Assembly (NCBI RefSeq): GCF_002118315.1
Contig: NZ_MTSZ01000002.1
Location: 496,001 to 560,000, forward strand
Source of the DNA: Kiloniella majae
Lineage (GTDB): Bacteria > Pseudomonadota > Alphaproteobacteria > Kiloniellales > Kiloniellaceae
Direction: 5' to 3'
DNA length: 64,000 nt
Under the pieces are notes generated by a model. The model did not search any database. It saw nothing but the letters and a program-made list of their open reading frames with translations, and was not told where the DNA came from. The translations under genes were made by a program, and so were the position numbers. Below are positions 47,240 through 56,945 of the stretch, one piece after another. Numbering within the stretch: position 1 is the first letter of the stretch; each line of letters starts with the position of its first letter.

Positions 47240-48487
47240 ATGAGAACTAATTTTGCTGCTAATTTGTTGGGTTTTGCCCTCCTAGTAACAACAGCAACGA
47301 CATCCTTTGCCCAAGACGTTTTACGTCCTGCAGCAGTTGTGAACGACGATATTATATCTTTGCTCGATGTGAGCCAACGTACTCAGCTCGCGATTGTTTC
47401 AAGCAAGCAAAAAAATACTCCACAAGTTCGACAAAGAATGGTCCGGCAAGTGGTCCGTATCCTCATTGACGAAAGGCTCAAACTTCAAGAAGCCGAACGA
47501 CTTAATATCACAATATCAGACCAGCAAGTTCAACGTGCCCTGACCGCGGTTGCGAAGCAGAATAAAATGACGGTACAACAGTTGACAGAAGGATTGCGTA
47601 AACAAGGCGTACTTCCAACAACCCTTCTAGACCAATTTAAAGCTGATATTGCATGGAGAGCAGTTGTTAATAGACGGCTAAGATCATCTGTTAATATCTC
47701 TGAAGCTGAAATAGAGGAAGTCATAACAAAACTTCAATCGGATGGTCCCGCAATCCAGAAAAGAATTTTTGAGATTTTTCTCGGCATAGATACTGCTTCG
47801 GATGAAGCAAAAATAAAAGCGCAAGCAAGTGATGCCTTACTAACAATAAAAAATGGCGGAAATTTTTCTGCCTTAGCCCGGCAAATATCGCAATCAAACA
47901 GCGCTGGGTTGGGTGGAGATTTGGGATGGTTGCAAACAGGACAACTATCTAACGAACTACAACCCGCGGTAAAATCCGCCTCTGTTGGATCACTACTCGG
48001 TCCGATACGAACAAAGAGAGGCTATTACATTCTCTTAGTTCAAGGTCAACGCTCCGCTGAAAGTGAACAGAAAGTCCATCTAAAACAATTCTTTTTCTCT
48101 TTGCCTGCTAACCCAAGTTTTGAAGAAACACAGCAAGCTCAATCAAGAGCAGCTGATGCAAGACGAAAGTTCACAAGCTGTAATGAAATGGATGAACTAT
48201 CCGATGAACTCGGTGACGATGGTTCAGGCGATTTGGGAACCCTTAAAACGAAGGATCTCCCAGCCACAACCAGAGCAGCCATAGAGCAGGTAACTGAAGG
48301 TCAAACGACTCCAGCAATAAAAGTTACGGGTGGGTTAGCTGTTATAGCAGTCTGTAACCGTCAGGAAAGTGGTGGTGTTGATCGATTGGCAATTCAAGAA
48401 AAGCTGACTAATGATCGATTAGATACACTAGCCAGAAGATATCTTTTAGATCTTCGCAGAAGTTCAAACGTGGATATCCGTCTGTGA
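47240..48487 (+). CDS. surA: Periplasmic chaperone/peptidyl-prolyl isomerase SurA
   Basis: SurA escorts unfolded outer-membrane proteins, including LptD, across the periplasm. The 415-aa protein has a signal peptide (to about TSFAQD, residue 26), an N-terminal SurA chaperone region with VNDDIISLLDVSQR, and a parvulin domain near 178-275 (GGDLGWLQTG, LGPIRTKRGYYILLV). A second, degenerate parvulin-like region follows. It is directly after lptD and overlaps pdxA by 4 bases (GTGA). The same order is found in E. coli. Confidence 0.94.
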   Translation: MRTNFAANLLGFALLVTTATTSFAQDVLRPAAVVNDDIISLLDVSQRTQLAIVSSKQKNTPQVRQRMVRQVVRILIDERLKLQEAERLNITISDQQVQRALTAVAKQNKMTVQQLTEGLRKQGVLPTTLLDQFKADIAWRAVVNRRLRSSVNISEAEIEEVITKLQSDGPAIQKRIFEIFLGIDTASDEAKIKAQASDALLTIKNGGNFSALARQISQSNSAGLGGDLGWLQTGQLSNELQPAVKSASVGSLLGPIRTKRGYYILLVQGQRSAESEQKVHLKQFFFSLPANPSFEETQQAQSRAADARRKFTSCNEMDELSDELGDDGSGDLGTLKTKDLPATTRAAIEQVTEGQTTPAIKVTGGLAVIAVCNRQESGGVDRLAIQEKLTNDRLDTLARRYLLDLRRSSNVDIRL

Positions 48488-49500
48488 GCCAATCGTTACC
48501 CTTACCTATAGCTATAACAATGGGAGATCCTGCTGGCATTGGAGGAGAACTAACGCTTAGAGCATGGGAGAAATGTCATCTAAAGGCGAATCTTCCTTTT
48601 TTTGTAATCGATTGTCCCAATCGCTTACAAAAGCTAGCCGCAGATCTATCGATGAACATATCTGTTAGAGAAATTTCATCTCCGATAGATGCTGCTTCTT
48701 GCTTTGAGCAAGCATTACCTGTTATTCCAGAAGAACTATACGAAGCTGTTGCTCCCGGTGTCGGTGATCCTCGCAATGGTTCTGCTGTAATCAATTCTAT
48801 AAAACGATCAGTAAGCTTTGTTCAAAATAACGAAGCCTCGGCAGTTGTCACAAATCCGATTAATAAGGCGGTACTTTATCAGGCAGGGTTCAGTCATCCT
48901 GGACATACCGAATATCTGGCAGACTTAGCCAATAGTAAAACACCATCTGTTATGATGCTGGCTTCGAAACAATTACGTGTTATTCCTGTTACCATCCACC
49001 TCTCATTGGCTGAGGCACTTAACAAACTCAATAGTGACTTGATAGCCCATACAATCAGAACAGCAAATACTGCGCTGAAACAGGATTTTGGCATTAGCGT
49101 GCCACGCATTGCCGTCTCTGGGCTAAATCCACACGCCGGAGAAAACGGTTCAATGGGATCTGAGGAAATTGATTTCATTATTCCAACACTTGAATTACTT
49201 CAGAATGAAGGTATCGATATCAAAGGCCCCTTGCCGGCTGATACAATGTTTCATGCCAAAGCGCGTGAAGAATATGACGTTGCGGTTTGCATGTACCATG
49301 ACCAAGCTCTAATCCCCATAAAAACCTTGGACTTTGACAGCGGTGTTAACATTACGCTCGGCCTCCCCTTTATCCGGACTTCGCCGGATCATGGAACCGC
49401 CTATAATATAGCAGGCCAAGGTATCGCAAATCCCAGCAGCTTTATTGCAGCTATCGAGATGGCTGCGACAATGGCAAAAGCAAAAAACGAAACACACTAA
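48484..49500 (+). CDS. pdxA: 4-hydroxythreonine-4-phosphate dehydrogenase
   Basis: PdxA oxidises 4-phosphohydroxy-threonine in the deoxyxylulose-dependent vitamin B6 pathway. The 338-aa protein has ITMGDPAGIGGEL near residues 11-23, metal-binding histidines in GHTEYLA and AMYHDQ-type segments (VCMYHDQALIP near 275-285), and RTSPDHGTAYNIAG near 299-312. The start is GTG and overlaps the surA stop. It is followed at 3 bp by rsmA, the classic surA-pdxA-ksgA arrangement. Confidence 0.96.
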   Translation: MSQSLPLPIAITMGDPAGIGGELTLRAWEKCHLKANLPFFVIDCPNRLQKLAADLSMNISVREISSPIDAASCFEQALPVIPEELYEAVAPGVGDPRNGSAVINSIKRSVSFVQNNEASAVVTNPINKAVLYQAGFSHPGHTEYLADLANSKTPSVMMLASKQLRVIPVTIHLSLAEALNKLNSDLIAHTIRTANTALKQDFGISVPRIAVSGLNPHAGENGSMGSEEIDFIIPTLELLQNEGIDIKGPLPADTMFHAKAREEYDVAVCMYHDQALIPIKTLDFDSGVNITLGLPFIRTSPDHGTAYNIAGQGIANPSSFIAAIEMAATMAKAKNETH

Positions 49501-49503
49501 AAA

Positions 49504-50358
49504 ATGAACAGATCAACGGATAAACTTCCCCCTTTGAGAGATGTCATTGCACGATTTGATCTCGCTGCAAAAAAATCGCTTGGGCAAAACTTTTTACTGG
49601 ATCTAAACCTGACCTCCAGAATAGCAAGAGGTGGTGGCCCACTTGATCAAGGGACAATATTTGAGATTGGTCCAGGACCCGGTGGCTTAACACGCGGACT
49701 GCTCATGGAAGGTGCACAGCAGGTTATTGCCATTGAAAAAGATCAACGTTGCCTTCAAGCATTGAAGGAAGTCTCAGTAGCCTATGACAACAAACTTCTG
49801 GTAATTGAAAGCGACGCCCTGAAAGTTGATTTAACCGAACTAGGCAGCGCTCCACGCCGTATTGTCGCCAACCTGCCTTACAATATTTCGACAGTGCTTC
49901 TCCTTAGATGGTTGAAACAAGTTGCTCAAGATTCAGCGGCCTTTGCAAGCTTAACTCTCATGTTTCAAAAAGAAGTGGTGGATCGCCTCATTGCAGAGCC
50001 TAGAACAAAAAGCTATGGCCGCCTGAGCGTCATGACACAATGGCTCTGCGAAACATCAGCGCTTTTTGATATTCCGCCCAGGGCCTTTATCCCGCCGCCA
50101 AAGATAACATCCACAGTGGCAAGGCTGGAACCAAGACAAAAACCATTGGCAGAGGCCAATGTGTTTACAATGGAGAAGATTACAGAAGCTGCTTTTGGAC
50201 AAAGGCGGAAAATGTTGCGGCAAAGCCTGAAGAGCTTGGGCACAAATACACCAGAGCTCATATCCATCGCTGGCATTAAAGAAACTGCTCGGGCAGAAGA
50301 ACTTACAATTGAAGAGTTCTGCTCAATCGCCCGAGCTTATGATCAGCTAAAAGGTTGA
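49504..50358 (+). CDS. rsmA: 16S rRNA dimethyladenosine transferase
   Basis: RsmA (KsgA) dimethylates two adjacent adenines near the 3' end of 16S rRNA late in small-subunit assembly. The 284-aa protein has KKSLGQNFLLD near residues 23-33, the SAM-binding FEIGPGPGGLTRGLL near 52-66, and the catalytic NLPYNIST near 125-132. A C-terminal helical domain follows. It ends the lptF-to-rsmA series and is convergent with gmk. Confidence 0.97.
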   Translation: MNRSTDKLPPLRDVIARFDLAAKKSLGQNFLLDLNLTSRIARGGGPLDQGTIFEIGPGPGGLTRGLLMEGAQQVIAIEKDQRCLQALKEVSVAYDNKLLVIESDALKVDLTELGSAPRRIVANLPYNISTVLLLRWLKQVAQDSAAFASLTLMFQKEVVDRLIAEPRTKSYGRLSVMTQWLCETSALFDIPPRAFIPPPKITSTVARLEPRQKPLAEANVFTMEKITEAAFGQRRKMLRQSLKSLGTNTPELISIAGIKETARAEELTIEEFCSIARAYDQLKG

Positions 50359-50379
50359 AAACACGATTCAATCTCTTAC

Positions 50380-51024
50380 TTAAGCCTGACGTAATCCACG
50401 AACAAAAGAATCCAGATCAGGTCTGCGATCTCGCTTTAAGCGTTCGGCCCTGAGAATAGCCTGGACATCAGCAACAGACTTTTCGACATCTGTATTTACA
50501 ATAATATAATCGTACTCCGCCCAATGGCTCATCTCATCAGCTGCTTTGGCCATCCGTCCTTTGACAACCTCTTCGCTATCTTGAGCACGGGCATAAAGAC
50601 GCCTCTCTAACTCTTGTAACGAAGGCGGAAGGATAAACACTCGAACAATATCATTAGGTGCTTTTGCAGCAACTTGCTGCGTCCCCTGCCAATCAATATC
50701 GAAGAGGACATCCTGACCAGATGACAGCCCCTGTTCTACAGGTTCGCTCGGCGTGCCATATTTGTTATCAAATACAGTTGCATGCTCAAGCATCTCATTA
50801 TTGTCGACCATAGAGTTAAAATCTTCTGGGCTAACAAAGAAATAATCTTTGCCGTGAATTTCGCCTGGACGCATTTGTCGGGTCGTTGCAGATATCGATA
50901 GAGTAAGTTCTTCTTCTCTTTCCAGCAAAATTCTGGAAATTGTTGTTTTACCAGCCCCGGAAGGGGACGAAAGGACCAGCATAAGGCCGCGGCGTTCAAG
51001 CGTGGGAGCAACAACAGCATTCAT
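50380..51024 (-). CDS. gmk: Guanylate kinase
   Basis: Gmk phosphorylates GMP to GDP. The 214-aa protein has P-loop SSPSGAGKTT near residues 19-28, the GMP-binding segment ISATTRQMRPGEIHGKDYFF near 44-63, and DIDWQGTQQV near 118-127. It starts MNAVVAPTLERRGLM; a second ATG at residue 15 is less likely as the start. It lies 19 bp after the yicC gene in the same direction, a conserved pairing. Confidence 0.96.
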   Translation of the reverse strand: MNAVVAPTLERRGLMLVLSSPSGAGKTTISRILLEREEELTLSISATTRQMRPGEIHGKDYFFVSPEDFNSMVDNNEMLEHATVFDNKYGTPSEPVEQGLSSGQDVLFDIDWQGTQQVAAKAPNDIVRVFILPPSLQELERRLYARAQDSEEVVKGRMAKAADEMSHWAEYDYIIVNTDVEKSVADVQAILRAERLKRDRRPDLDSFVRGLRQA

Positions 51025-51043
51025 TATTTCTAAAACCTTACTT

Positions 51044-51937
51044 TTACTCGACGTTTTGTATTTGTTCGCGAAGTTGTTCTATCGTTGCCTTTAACTCAAT
51101 ACCAATCGTCGTCAACGCAACATCAGACGATTTTGAACAAAGTGTATTGGCTTCACGATTAAACTCCTGACAAAGAAAGTCTAGCCGGCGTCCACAGGGG
51201 CCTCCGTTTTCCAGAAGCTCACGTGCAGCGGCAACATGCGCAGCCAGACGATCAAGTTCTTCACGGATATCAGCCTTGGTTACCAAAACCGCAATTTCCT
51301 GTGCTAAACGCTCTTCGGAAACAGAACTTGTATCTGATAGTAGCTCTGCTAGTTGTTTATTAAACCGATCCTGTATCGCTGCAGGTTGCGTTGCTGCCAG
51401 TTTTGCTGCTTCTTTTTGTAGTCGTTCGATATCATCCAATTGACCGGATGCGATTTCTCCAAGCCTTGCGCCCTCTTCGTTGCGCATGCTTTGCATTGCC
51501 TCAATCGCATCGTTTAAACTTGTTTCAATCAACCCCAAACGCTTGTCGGCCTCGTCCTGAGATTCCTCTTCTTCGACAAGCTCTAACACGCCCCGTAAGT
51601 TCAAGATGCCATCAATAGAAGGAGCAACAGCATCCAGATCATTACCGATCCTTGTCGCCAGTGGGATGACCTGCTGTAAGATATCTTCGTTTACTTGTAA
51701 CTGTAATTGCTTGTGTTTGTTATCTATCACAAGGTTTATATGGAAATTGCCGCGCTTAAAGCTTTTAGCCAAAGCCGATCTTACTTTTGCATCTAAAACT
51801 TCGAATCCATTTGGAACCCGGCATCTGGCATCCAGATTCTTACCATTGACGCTTTTAAGCTCCCAAGACCAGGTTGTCCCTGCGTACTCACCTTCAGCAC
51901 GGGCAAATCCTGTCATGCTGGCAATTGCTTTTCCCAT
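51044..51937 (-). CDS. YicC family endoribonuclease-like protein
   Basis: The 297-aa protein starts IASMTGFARAEGE (the YicC family signature near residues 5-17), has SWELKSVNGKNLDARCR, and ends in FNREANTLCSKSSDVALT near 262-279, also conserved. YicC members act in RNA decay, and an endoribonuclease activity with small-RNA targets has been reported in E. coli; the role here is inferred from family membership. It is next to gmk. Confidence 0.93.
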   Translation of the reverse strand: MGKAIASMTGFARAEGEYAGTTWSWELKSVNGKNLDARCRVPNGFEVLDAKVRSALAKSFKRGNFHINLVIDNKHKQLQLQVNEDILQQVIPLATRIGNDLDAVAPSIDGILNLRGVLELVEEEESQDEADKRLGLIETSLNDAIEAMQSMRNEEGARLGEIASGQLDDIERLQKEAAKLAATQPAAIQDRFNKQLAELLSDTSSVSEERLAQEIAVLVTKADIREELDRLAAHVAAARELLENGGPCGRRLDFLCQEFNREANTLCSKSSDVALTTIGIELKATIEQLREQIQNVE

Positions 51938-52058
51938 AATGGTTCCTCGGGGTTTATTGAAGCATTATACTCAACCACATGATCGATTGTTTTACATTCA
52001 TCACAAGCAGCTTTATTTTCATAAGCCTTATACCCAAAGCATATGAGTTACTGCAAGA

Positions 52059-52823
52059 ATGACAATTCCAAAGACGATATTTATTACCGGGGCTTCTAGC
52101 GGCATTGGTGCCGCCCTTGCAGAATACTATGCCAAACCAGGAAACGTTCTCTTCCTCGCGGGCAGAAATAGTGAGCGATTACAGACTATATCAAATCAAT
52201 GTTTAAACCGTGGTTCAGACGTACATTCGTTACAACTGGACGTCACAGATCAAACGGCCTGCAGCGCGGAAATTTTCAAAGCCAACCAATTGTCAAAGCT
52301 TGATCTCGTTATTGCCAACGCAGGTATATCCGGCGGCACAGGCCAACAAGACGAATCTGACCGTCAGACACGGGAAATACTGGATATAAACCTGTACGGT
52401 GTGCTCAATACTGTTCTTCCCTCTATTAAGATCATGAAGTCGAATGGACGGGGACAAATCGCGATTATGTCCTCTCTCGCTTCATTCAAAGGACTTCCCA
52501 GTGCTCCGGCATATTGCGCAAGTAAAGCTGCCGTTCGGACCTGGGGAGAAAGCCTGCGAGGAACGTTAAAGAAGAGCAACATTAAAGTTTCAGTGATAAC
52601 ACCAGGCTTTGTAAAAAGTGGCATTACGGCTGTTAACAAATTCCCGATGCCATTTTTAATGGAAAGTACAAAGGCAGCAGCCATTATTGGCAAAGGCCTG
52701 GAAAGGAACAAAGCAAGGATCTCGTTCCCTAAACCGATGTACTTAACGGTTTTGTTTTTTGCAGCACTTCCCCTTTATCTATCTGAATTTATATCTGACA
52801 GATTACCAAACAAGGATAAATAA
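52059..52823 (+). CDS. Short-chain dehydrogenase/reductase with a C-terminal membrane segment
   Basis: This 254-aa SDR protein has the nucleotide-binding GASSGIG near residues 11-17, NAGISGG near 86-92, and the catalytic serine, tyrosine and lysine in SSLASFKGLPSAPAYCASKAA. Near the C-terminus, YLTVLFFAALPLYLSEF (about 228-244) is hydrophobic enough to anchor it to the membrane. The family covers many substrates and none can be named. It is the only + strand gene in a minus-strand cluster, between yicC and infA. Confidence 0.87.
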   Translation: MTIPKTIFITGASSGIGAALAEYYAKPGNVLFLAGRNSERLQTISNQCLNRGSDVHSLQLDVTDQTACSAEIFKANQLSKLDLVIANAGISGGTGQQDESDRQTREILDINLYGVLNTVLPSIKIMKSNGRGQIAIMSSLASFKGLPSAPAYCASKAAVRTWGESLRGTLKKSNIKVSVITPGFVKSGITAVNKFPMPFLMESTKAAAIIGKGLERNKARISFPKPMYLTVLFFAALPLYLSEFISDRLPNKDK

Positions 52824-52898
52824 AGAAAAACACAAGAAGCGCGTTAAGCCTATGGCCGAACGCGCACCTGTATCTGTCAGCTACAAAGTAGAGTGTTC

Positions 52899-53117
52899 TT
52901 ATTTGTGACGGAAAGTAATCCGGCCCTTAGTCAAATCATAAGGGGTCATTTCAACGTCAACTTTATCGCCAACCATGGTACGAATGCGGAACTTACGCAT
53001 CTTACCACCAGTGTGGGCAATAATTTCGTGTCCATTTTCAAGCTCAACCCGGAACATTGCATTCGGGAGCTTTTCAATAACAGTACCACTAAACTCAAGG
53101 AGTTCTTCTTTAGCCAT
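52899..53117 (-). CDS. infA: Translation initiation factor IF-1
   Basis: IF-1 binds the ribosomal A site during initiation. The 72-aa protein starts [20 protein letters not shown] and ends with [12 protein letters not shown], the standard OB-fold sequence. Length is exact. It is monocistronic with its own promoter, upstream at 53159-53186. Confidence 0.98.
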   Translation of the reverse strand: MAKEELLEFSGTVIEKLPNAMFRVELENGHEIIAHTGGKMRKFRIRTMVGDKVDVEMTPYDLTKGRITFRHK

Positions 53118-53158
53118 TCAACCTTTGCCTTTTTCATACCGCATTTGTGCGTGTCGCA

Positions 53159-53186
53159 AAACTACTCAACATTTGCAAAAGGTCAA
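53159..53186 (-). promoter_or_regulatory. Sigma-70-type promoter for infA
   Basis: On the minus strand TTGACC and TAGTTT are 16 bases apart, 42 bp upstream of the ATG. The spacing agrees with the rpmG and rpsF promoters. Confidence 0.5.
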
Positions 53187-53338
53187 GTAATCATCGTATT
53201 TTTGCATAATTATCGTTAAAAATTAATGATATCACATTTAAAATAAATTTTGATACCCCACTTAACCCACTCAAAAACATATACTGTTGCTAAGAATAAC
53301 GCCTCACAGCATCCCATACTCAGAAGGAAGACTTATGA

Positions 53339-54340
53339 CTAGTTTTTATTAACAGAACGCCAATGACGAACATTTTTATTATGCTCCTTAAGGGTACGAG
53401 CAAAAGCATGTCCCCCTGTGCCATCCGCAACAAAGTATAAGTATTTGGTTTTTGCCGGTTGAGTAACGGCTTCCAGAGCAGATAAACCTACATTCGCGAT
53501 AGGCCCAGGAGGAAGCCGATCAATCGTATAGGTATTATATAATGTCGGTGTCTTCAGGTCCTTACGGGTTAAATTACGTCCCAAAGGCTTAGCTCCAAGA
53601 GTAATACCGTAGGTTACCGTTGGATCGGACTGCAAACGCATTTTTAAATTCAAGCGATTGATAAAGACCCCCGCGACAAGTGGCCTTTCCGATGCAATAC
53701 CGGTTTCTTTTTCGACAATAGACGCCAAAACCAAAGCCTCTTCCTTGGTCTTGAGTGGCAATCCTTCCTGCCTATTATCCCATAACCTATCAAGATTGCG
53801 ATCTAATGCCTGCTTCATGCGATCAAGAATAAATTGCCGGCTGTCTCCTCTTACAAACAGGTACGTTTCAGGCAAAAGACTTCCTTCTTCGGGAATGTCA
53901 GTAATTTCACCGACTAAATCAGGGTTACTTCGCAGGATCTCGACAATCTCGAAAGATGTCTTCCCCTCAGGAATCGTAACCGAGTAACTAACCGTTTTCC
54001 CGTTTTCCAGTATTTCTATTACATCCCGCATTGAAACAGCAGCAGGCATCAAGAACTCGCCTGCCTTTAAGTTTCTTGCTTTTTTTGTGTAGCGTGCACC
54101 TAGCTGAAAGATAAGCGGCTCACGAATAACACCTTCATCTTTCAGAATATTGGATATTTTCTCTAACCCGGATCCTTTTGGAATCACAATTGTGAGATCT
54201 TTTTTAAGAGGTCCAGGTGCCATAAACTCTTGTTGTCCCATGTACAACACGATGGATAAACACAAAATTCCCAAGGAGAAAACAAGCGAGGCCCACTTCA
54301 AAAAAGAGGGCCTCTTGGATACTTTTTGCTCTTCACTCAC
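53339..54340 (-). CDS. mltG: Endolytic murein transglycosylase
   Basis: MltG cuts nascent glycan strands at the inner membrane and is thought to end their synthesis. The 333-aa protein has a transmembrane segment near residues 13-31 (FLKWASLVFSLGILCLSIV), a LysM-like domain (about 45-115), and the YceG core with the catalytic glutamate in SIVEKETG near 212-219. It ends in LYFVADGTGGHAFARTLKEH. It follows fabF at 13 bp in the same direction, a common pairing. Confidence 0.95.
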   Translation of the reverse strand: MSEEQKVSKRPSFLKWASLVFSLGILCLSIVLYMGQQEFMAPGPLKKDLTIVIPKGSGLEKISNILKDEGVIREPLIFQLGARYTKKARNLKAGEFLMPAAVSMRDVIEILENGKTVSYSVTIPEGKTSFEIVEILRSNPDLVGEITDIPEEGSLLPETYLFVRGDSRQFILDRMKQALDRNLDRLWDNRQEGLPLKTKEEALVLASIVEKETGIASERPLVAGVFINRLNLKMRLQSDPTVTYGITLGAKPLGRNLTRKDLKTPTLYNTYTIDRLPPGPIANVGLSALEAVTQPAKTKYLYFVADGTGGHAFARTLKEHNKNVRHWRSVNKN

Positions 54341-54353
54341 GGCTTAAGTGAAT

Positions 54354-55616
54354 TTATCTGAATGCTTTAAGCACTAGGCTTGCATTGGTTCCGCCAAATC
54401 CAAATGAATTGGACAGCGCAACATCGATTTTCCGTTCCTGTGCTTCAAGTGGAACCAAATCAATGCCCTGACACTCGTCAGATGGGTCTTCCAAGTTGAG
54501 TGTTGGAGGAATCACACCTTCTTTAAGCGCTTTTACAGAGAAGATTGCTTCAACAGCACCAGCAGCACCCAGTAAATGACCAATCGCTGATTTGGTTGAT
54601 GACATACAAACGTCTTCGTTATCACCGAATAGGCGTTTTACTGCACCAAATTCGATTTCATCCCCCAAAGGAGTAGAAGTACCATGGGCGTTGATGTAAT
54701 TCACATCACTTGCATTTATGCCGGCACGTTTTAAGGCTGCAGACATTGCGCGGAAACCACCATTACCATCAGGGGGTGGCGCTGTTATGTGGTGCGCATC
54801 CCCGGACAGGCCATAACCAACGACCTCGCCGTAGATTGTAGCGCCACGCGCTTTTGCATGCTCAAGCTCTTCCAGCACAACAACACCAGCGCCCTCGCCC
54901 ATAACAAAACCATCACGCCCTTTATCCCAAGGACGAGAGCCTTTTTCAGGCGTATCATTATAGCCTGTAGACAACGCACGCGACGCACAGAAACCTGCAA
55001 TGCCAATTCTGCAAACTGCAGCTTCAGCACCACCAGCAATCATTACATCAGCATCATCCATTTGGATCAAACGAGCTGCATCACCAATAGCGTGAGCACC
55101 TGTTGAGCAGGCTGTCACAACCGAATGGTTTGGTCCCTTGTACCCGTAACGGATAGAAACATGACCGGAAATCAAATTGATTAGAGATGAAGGAATGAAG
55201 AAGGGTGAAAGCTTGCGCGGTCCCTTTTCTTCAATCATCACGGCTCCATTTGCAATGGTTTGAAGACCACCAATACCAGAACCAATCATCACACCTGTGC
55301 GGCACAAACTCTCTTCATCTTCAGGCTTCCAGCCCGCGTCTTCAATAGCTTGTTGAGCAGCTGTAATACCATACACAATGAAAGGATCAAGTTTTCGACG
55401 ATCCTTTGCTGCGATATGGTCATCCGCATTAAAGTAGCCGTCAGCAGTTTCGCCAACAGGAATTTCACCCGCAATTTGACACGGCAAATCAGACGTCTCA
55501 AATTGAGTAATTTTACCTAGACCTGATTCACCATTGGTAATTCGTGACCAAATGTGATCAACACCACATCCAAGCGGGGATACCATACCGAGACCGGTTA
55601 TAACGACACGACGCAT
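54354..55616 (-). CDS. fabF: 3-oxoacyl-ACP synthase II
   Basis: FabF condenses malonyl-ACP with acyl-ACP in fatty acid elongation. The 420-aa protein has the active cysteine in VTACSTGAHAIG near residues 168-179, histidine in NAHGTSTPLGD near 309-319, and histidine in SAIGHLLGAAG near 345-355, giving the full C-H-H triad. The start MRRVVITGLGMVSPLG is standard. It is downstream of acpP across a hairpin that may limit readthrough. Confidence 0.97.
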   Translation of the reverse strand: MRRVVITGLGMVSPLGCGVDHIWSRITNGESGLGKITQFETSDLPCQIAGEIPVGETADGYFNADDHIAAKDRRKLDPFIVYGITAAQQAIEDAGWKPEDEESLCRTGVMIGSGIGGLQTIANGAVMIEEKGPRKLSPFFIPSSLINLISGHVSIRYGYKGPNHSVVTACSTGAHAIGDAARLIQMDDADVMIAGGAEAAVCRIGIAGFCASRALSTGYNDTPEKGSRPWDKGRDGFVMGEGAGVVVLEELEHAKARGATIYGEVVGYGLSGDAHHITAPPPDGNGGFRAMSAALKRAGINASDVNYINAHGTSTPLGDEIEFGAVKRLFGDNEDVCMSSTKSAIGHLLGAAGAVEAIFSVKALKEGVIPPTLNLEDPSDECQGIDLVPLEAQERKIDVALSNSFGFGGTNASLVLKAFR

Positions 55617-55647
55617 GATTCTATAAAGTCTCTACGCTATTAAAGAC

Positions 55648-55674
55648 GAAAACGCCGGGGAGTTCCCCGGCGTT
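55648..55674 (-). terminator. Hairpin between acpP and fabF
   Basis: A perfect 11-bp stem, AACGCCGGGGA with its complement, followed on the minus strand by a short T run, lies 20 bp after acpP. It probably ends most acpP transcripts and lets some reach fabF, which would suit the much higher need for ACP. Confidence 0.75.
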
Positions 55675-55693
55675 GTATACTTCTAAAAAACGA

Positions 55694-55930
55694 TTAAACG
55701 TTTTCTGAAATGAAATCGACAGCGTTCTGAACTGTTACGATTTTCTCAGCAGCATCGTCTGGGATTTCACAACCGAACTCTTCTTCGAATGCCATAACGA
55801 GTTCGACAGTGTCCAGGCTGTCAGCACCAAGATCGTCGATGAAGCTTGCACTTTCCACAACTTTGGCTTCTTCAACACCGAGGTGTTCAACTACAATTTT
55901 CTTTACGCGATCAGCGACATCGTTGCTCAT
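55694..55930 (-). CDS. acpP: Acyl carrier protein
   Basis: ACP carries growing acyl chains on a phosphopantetheine arm. The 78-aa acidic protein has the attachment serine in [13 protein letters not shown] near residue 38. Length and sequence are standard. It is 186 bp downstream of fabG and has a hairpin after it, so it may also have its own promoter. Confidence 0.98.
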   Translation of the reverse strand: MSNDVADRVKKIVVEHLGVEEAKVVESASFIDDLGADSLDTVELVMAFEEEFGCEIPDDAAEKIVTVQNAVDFISENV

Positions 55931-56116
55931 AAACTTTAGCCCTTAACTATTTATCGCCTTTCGGCGGTTTTACTAACGACCCTAAGGCCTGAATTTCTAT
56001 TATTACCCTGCTAAATACAGAGAAGCGCCGCCTCATAACACACTTTAAGTCGGCTTGCCAACGCTCTTAATCGTTTATCTTTCATAAAGATTCAACGCCA
56101 GAGGGTCAAATACTGA

Positions 56117-56857
56117 TTATATCATGGCCATTCCGCCGTTAACATGCAAGGTCTGGCCTGTCACATAAGCAGCTTCATTACTTGATAGGTATGCAACCGA
56201 AGCTGCAATATCTTCGGGAGAGCCAAGCTTTGCGCAAGGAATACCACTCAGAAGATTTTCTTTGATGTCATCACTAAGTACATCTGTCATTGCCGTCGCA
56301 ATGAAACCGGGAGCAACACAATTGACCGTAATTCCACGCGATGCAACTTCCTGGGCAAGAGATTTGCTCATGCCAATCAGGCCTGCTTTTGAAGCTGCAT
56401 AGTTCGTCTGACCAGCATTACCAGTTGTTCCAACCACAGAGGTAATCCCGATAATGCGGCCCCAACGGCGTTTCATCATGCCACGAAGACATGCTTTGGA
56501 CAGACGAAAGCTTGCTGTAAGATTGACAGCAAGCACAGTATCCCAATCTTCGTCTTTAAGACGCATTGCAAGATTATCGCGGGTCAGCCCCGCATTATTT
56601 ACCAAGATATCCAGCTGCCCCATTGCTTTATCAGCGCGTTTAACCAAATCAGCTGGCGCATCTGCATCAGATAGATTCGCGGGCAAAACGTGGACCCGAT
56701 CACCGCCAAGTTCAGCAGCTACCTTTTCAAGTGCTTCTACTCTGGTACCAGAAAGACCAACAACAGCTCCCTGATCGTGCAAAGCCTTGGCAATTGCACT
56801 TCCAATACCGCCAGAAGCACCCGTAACAAGTGCTGTCTTACCGGAAAGATCAAACAT
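56117..56857 (-). CDS. fabG: 3-oxoacyl-ACP reductase
   Basis: FabG reduces 3-oxoacyl-ACP with NADPH. The 246-aa protein starts MFDLSGKTALVTGASGGIG and has NNAGLTRDN near residues 86-94, catalytic serine in ITSVVGTTGNAGQTNYAASKAG, and the GGMAMI C-terminus typical of true FabG. It lies between fabD and acpP in the usual order. Confidence 0.96.
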   Translation of the reverse strand: MFDLSGKTALVTGASGGIGSAIAKALHDQGAVVGLSGTRVEALEKVAAELGGDRVHVLPANLSDADAPADLVKRADKAMGQLDILVNNAGLTRDNLAMRLKDEDWDTVLAVNLTASFRLSKACLRGMMKRRWGRIIGITSVVGTTGNAGQTNYAASKAGLIGMSKSLAQEVASRGITVNCVAPGFIATAMTDVLSDDIKENLLSGIPCAKLGSPEDIAASVAYLSSNEAAYVTGQTLHVNGGMAMI

Positions 56858-56945
56858 CCTATACTCCTAAGATCAATATTTGTGCGCAGAAGGGTACTCA
56901 ATTTCAGGCATGAGACCAAGTACCAGTCCTTCGGCTTTTAAATTT